Below are positions 61,981 through 64,000 of a DNA stretch of 64,000 nucleotides, one piece after another. The translations under genes were made by a program, and so were the position numbers. Location of the stretch: contig NZ_MLJI01000003.1 of the NCBI RefSeq assembly GCF_002095535.1, forward strand, positions 529,478 through 593,477, given 5' to 3'. Within the stretch, counting starts at the first letter, position 1. Each line of letters begins with the position of its first letter. The notes beneath the pieces are model-generated. The model saw only the letters and a list, made by a program, of their open reading frames with translations, was not told the DNA's origin and searched no databases. The DNA comes from Pantoea cypripedii. GTDB taxonomy: Bacteria; Pseudomonadota; Gammaproteobacteria; Enterobacterales; Enterobacteriaceae.

Positions 61981-63078
61981 ATGAGCAAATTGTTTAGCCC
62001 AATCAAACTGGGTGCGCTTCAGTTAGATAACCGCATCGTGATTGCCCCGATGTGCCAGTATTCGGCACAACAGGGATGCGCCACGGCATGGCACCGTATC
62101 CATTTAGGCCAGCTGGCATTCTCCGGCGCAGGGTTGTTGATCATCGAAGCTACGGCGGTAGAACCGGAAGGCCGTATTTCGCCCCAGGATCTCGGCCTGT
62201 GGGATGATACGACGGAGCAGGCCCTGCAAACCGTGGTCAACGATATTCGCCAGTATGCTGATATCCGTCTCGGCATTCAGCTGGGCCATGCCGGACGCAA
62301 AGCGTCTACCTTCGCCCCATGGCAAGGCGGCACACAGATTCCGCTGGAGCAGCAAGGCTGGCAGACCGTCGCGCCTTCCGCTATCCCGATGCATGAAGGT
62401 GAGCGCCCACCCACCGCGCTGACCCATGCAGACCTCGAACGTATCAAACTGGCTTTTGTTGCCAGCGCACAACGCGCGGTGCGTATTGGTTTTGAATTGA
62501 TCGAACTGCATGGCGCTCATGGCTATCTGTTGCATCAGTTCCTGTCGCCGCTTGCCAACCAGCGTGAAGATGAGTACGGCGGCAGCCTGGAAAACCGTAT
62601 GCGTTTCCCGCTTGAAGTGTTAGCAGCGGTACGCGCCGCAGTGCCGGAGCATGTCGCGGTGGGTGTGCGAATTTCCGCGACTGACTGGGTAGAGGGTGGC
62701 TGGGATGTGCCGCAGTCTGCTGAGTTCTGCCAGAAAATCGAAGCGCTGGGATCGGCCTATGTTCATGTCTCCAGTGGCGGCCTTTCTGCCCAGCAGAAAA
62801 TCACCGTATCAGCCGGTTATCAGGTGCCCTTCGCCCGTGAGCTGCGCAAAATCACCCGCATGCCGGTCATCGCAGTGGGGCTGATTACCGAAGCCCGCAT
62901 GGCCGAAGATCTGTTGCAGGAAGGCGATGCCGATTTGGTGGCGCTGGCACGAGGTATCCTCTACGACCCACGCTGGCCCTGGCATGCCGCAGCCGAACTG
63001 GGTGCCAGTGTGCATGTACCGCCACAGTATCTGCGATCTGAACCGCACGGGGTGAAGGGAAGTATTAAGGCCCGATGA
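61981..63078 (+). CDS. Old yellow enzyme, YqjM/NamA type NADPH dehydrogenase
   Basis: The 365-residue flavoprotein has the YqjM signature Pro-Met-Cys25-Gln-Tyr27-Ser near the N-terminus, the FMN-linked Gly-His-Ala-Gly-Arg-Lys, and the substrate pair His-Gly-Ala-His-Gly-Tyr-Leu. It reduces activated C=C bonds of enones or nitro compounds. The ATG at 61981 has AGGA nearby. Confidence 0.9.
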   Translation: MSKLFSPIKLGALQLDNRIVIAPMCQYSAQQGCATAWHRIHLGQLAFSGAGLLIIEATAVEPEGRISPQDLGLWDDTTEQALQTVVNDIRQYADIRLGIQLGHAGRKASTFAPWQGGTQIPLEQQGWQTVAPSAIPMHEGERPPTALTHADLERIKLAFVASAQRAVRIGFELIELHGAHGYLLHQFLSPLANQREDEYGGSLENRMRFPLEVLAAVRAAVPEHVAVGVRISATDWVEGGWDVPQSAEFCQKIEALGSAYVHVSSGGLSAQQKITVSAGYQVPFARELRKITRMPVIAVGLITEARMAEDLLQEGDADLVALARGILYDPRWPWHAAAELGASVHVPPQYLRSEPHGVKGSIKAR

Positions 63079-63095
63079 CGTAGCTGTCCCCATTC

Positions 63096-63154
63096 GTAGC
63101 GGCGCGATTTATCGCGCGGTTTTTTAAAAGACGCGCGATAAATCGCGCCGCTAC
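63096..63154. repeat. REPIN-type pair of palindromic repeats
   Basis: GTAGCGGCGCGATTTATC begins at 63096 and its reverse complement ends at 63154, forming a long hairpin between two convergent genes. Confidence 0.87.
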
Positions 63155-63160
63155 AAGGGG

Positions 63161-64000
63161 TTACCCGCCCAAAACACGCTTCAGCACGCTATAAATCCGT
63201 TCGTCATTTGACTGCGACACATTAAAACGCAAAAACCGATCGCCAGTGCCGGACTGGCTGAAAGTGTTGCCGGGGGCCAATACCACCCCCTGAGACAAAC
63301 AGGCGCGCGAGACGTCTGCGGCATTCATCCCTTCCGGCAGTTCACACCAGAGAAACAACCCGCTTTGCGGCACCAGCCACGGTCGAATGCCGAGCTGCCC
63401 GAGCCGTGAGATCACCTCCACCCGGTTATCCGCCAGACGCTGCTTAATTGTCTCGATATGCCGCCGATAGCCACTGTCCTTCAAAATATTCAACAACACA
63501 TCGGCCGCCAGCTGGCCGCTGCTAAAGCCGGTGGCGATTTTAAGATCGGTAAGTTTATCCACCCACGCGGGTTTAGCGGCAATAAAGCCACAACGTACCG
63601 AGGCGGAGACCGTCTTAGAGAAGCTGCCGATCAGCATGACCCGCGACAGGCCATCGAGCGCGGCCAAACGCGGTGCCGTGCTGCTTTCCAGATCGGCAAA
63701 AATATCATCCTCGACAATCACCAGATCCGAATCTTCGGCAATTTTCAGCAGCCGATGTGCCGTTGTCGGAGAAAGCGTGGCACCGGTCGGGTTGTGGATG
63801 CCGGAGTTGGTGATATACAGGCGCGGAGCGTGCAGCGTCAGTGCCTGCTGGAACGCATCAAGATCCGGCCCCTGTGCCGTCCAGGGTACGCCAATTACGT
63901 TAACCCGCTGCGCCCTGAGCAGCGCATGGAAATTGAAGTAACAGGGATCATCCACCAGTACGCTATCCCCCGGCTCCAGCAGAAAGCGACAGATCAGATC
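63161..64000 (-). CDS. MocR/GntR-type regulator or PLP aminotransferase, N-terminus beyond the window
   Basis: The visible 279 residues are the C-terminal part of an aspartate-aminotransferase-fold protein: Asp-Asp-Pro-Cys-Tyr-Phe-Asn, Val-Glu-Asp-Asp-Ile-Phe-Ala, the PLP Lys in Gly-Ser-Phe-Ser-Lys-Thr, and Arg-Cys-Gly-Phe-Ile. The frame is open to the right edge of the window. This pattern is typical of MocR regulators (GntR headpiece fused to an aminotransferase domain), but the headpiece is not visible. Confidence 0.82.
   Translation of the reverse strand, partial: DLICRFLLEPGDSVLVDDPCYFNFHALLRAQRVNVIGVPWTAQGPDLDAFQQALTLHAPRLYITNSGIHNPTGATLSPTTAHRLLKIAEDSDLVIVEDDIFADLESSTAPRLAALDGLSRVMLIGSFSKTVSASVRCGFIAAKPAWVDKLTDLKIATGFSSGQLAADVLLNILKDSGYRRHIETIKQRLADNRVEVISRLGQLGIRPWLVPQSGLFLWCELPEGMNAADVSRACLSQGVVLAPGNTFSQSGTGDRFLRFNVSQSNDERIYSVLKRVLGG

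Overview
This 64 kb window reads as the accessory metabolic part of an enterobacterial genome, most like Pantoea/Erwinia and relatives. The support is a set of genes closely resembling E. coli BdcA, AscG/AscF/AscB, YbiU, YbiV and a YciG-type KGG protein, together with short palindromic repeats (core GTAGCGGCGCGATTTATC) scattered between genes. Genus, and chromosome versus megaplasmid, cannot be settled from sequence alone. I see no rRNA, tRNA, CRISPR array, transposase, integrase or replication gene.

Layout. 1-6.1 kb: malonate decarboxylase operon mdcABCDEFG on the minus strand, with mdcG cut by the window edge. 6.5-7.1 kb: a divergent AT-rich MerR-like regulator. 7.1-10 kb: nucleobase deaminase and NCS2 permease with a divergent LysR regulator. 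10-17.4 kb: an AT-rich chaperone-usher fimbrial island (LuxR-type regulator, major pilin, frameshifted chaperone, usher, two-domain adhesin, second chaperone). 17.4-22.5 kb: tandem carboxymuconolactone decarboxylase-domain protein with LysR, bdcA, a ParD-like protein with a methionine aminopeptidase, msrA, and a small relic of a contact-dependent inhibition (CDI) toxin coupled to an intact CdiI-like immunity gene. 22.5-27.5 kb: Rieske oxygenase and reductase with LysR, an RhtB-type exporter with LysR, and a KGG stress protein. 27.9-33.8 kb: three-subunit membrane gluconate-2-dehydrogenase-type enzyme, a LacI regulator and an OsmC-family protein. 33.8-36.9 kb: MASE2-GGDEL cyclase and a chemoreceptor. 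37-41.4 kb: hxlR-emrA-emrB-fabF operon. 41.6-45.8 kb: asc beta-glucoside system with a broken ascG. 45.9-49.2 kb: zinc alcohol dehydrogenase with HxlR, and an XRE regulator with an SDR. 49.3-53.7 kb: ybiV and an amidase/NCS1 permease/biuret-hydrolase-like operon. 53.9-64 kb: LysR and SDR pairs, M20 peptidase with a YfcC-type transporter, ybiU with a DeoR regulator, an old yellow enzyme, and a truncated MocR-type regulator.

Most blocks are a small catabolic or efflux operon next to its own regulator; about fifteen transcription factors (six of LysR type) lie in 64 kb. Inverted-repeat operator candidates sit in several of the gaps (HxlR twice, AscG, bdcA, ParD-like/map, ybiU).

Most worth a second look: the orphan CdiA-CT relic with CdiI; the efflux operon carrying a second, apparently active FabF; the ParD-like/methionine aminopeptidase pair with its own operator-like repeat; the single-base break in a seven-A run of the fimbrial chaperone; and a CTAGCTAGCTAG block inside ascG that looks more like an assembly or cloning linker than natural sequence.
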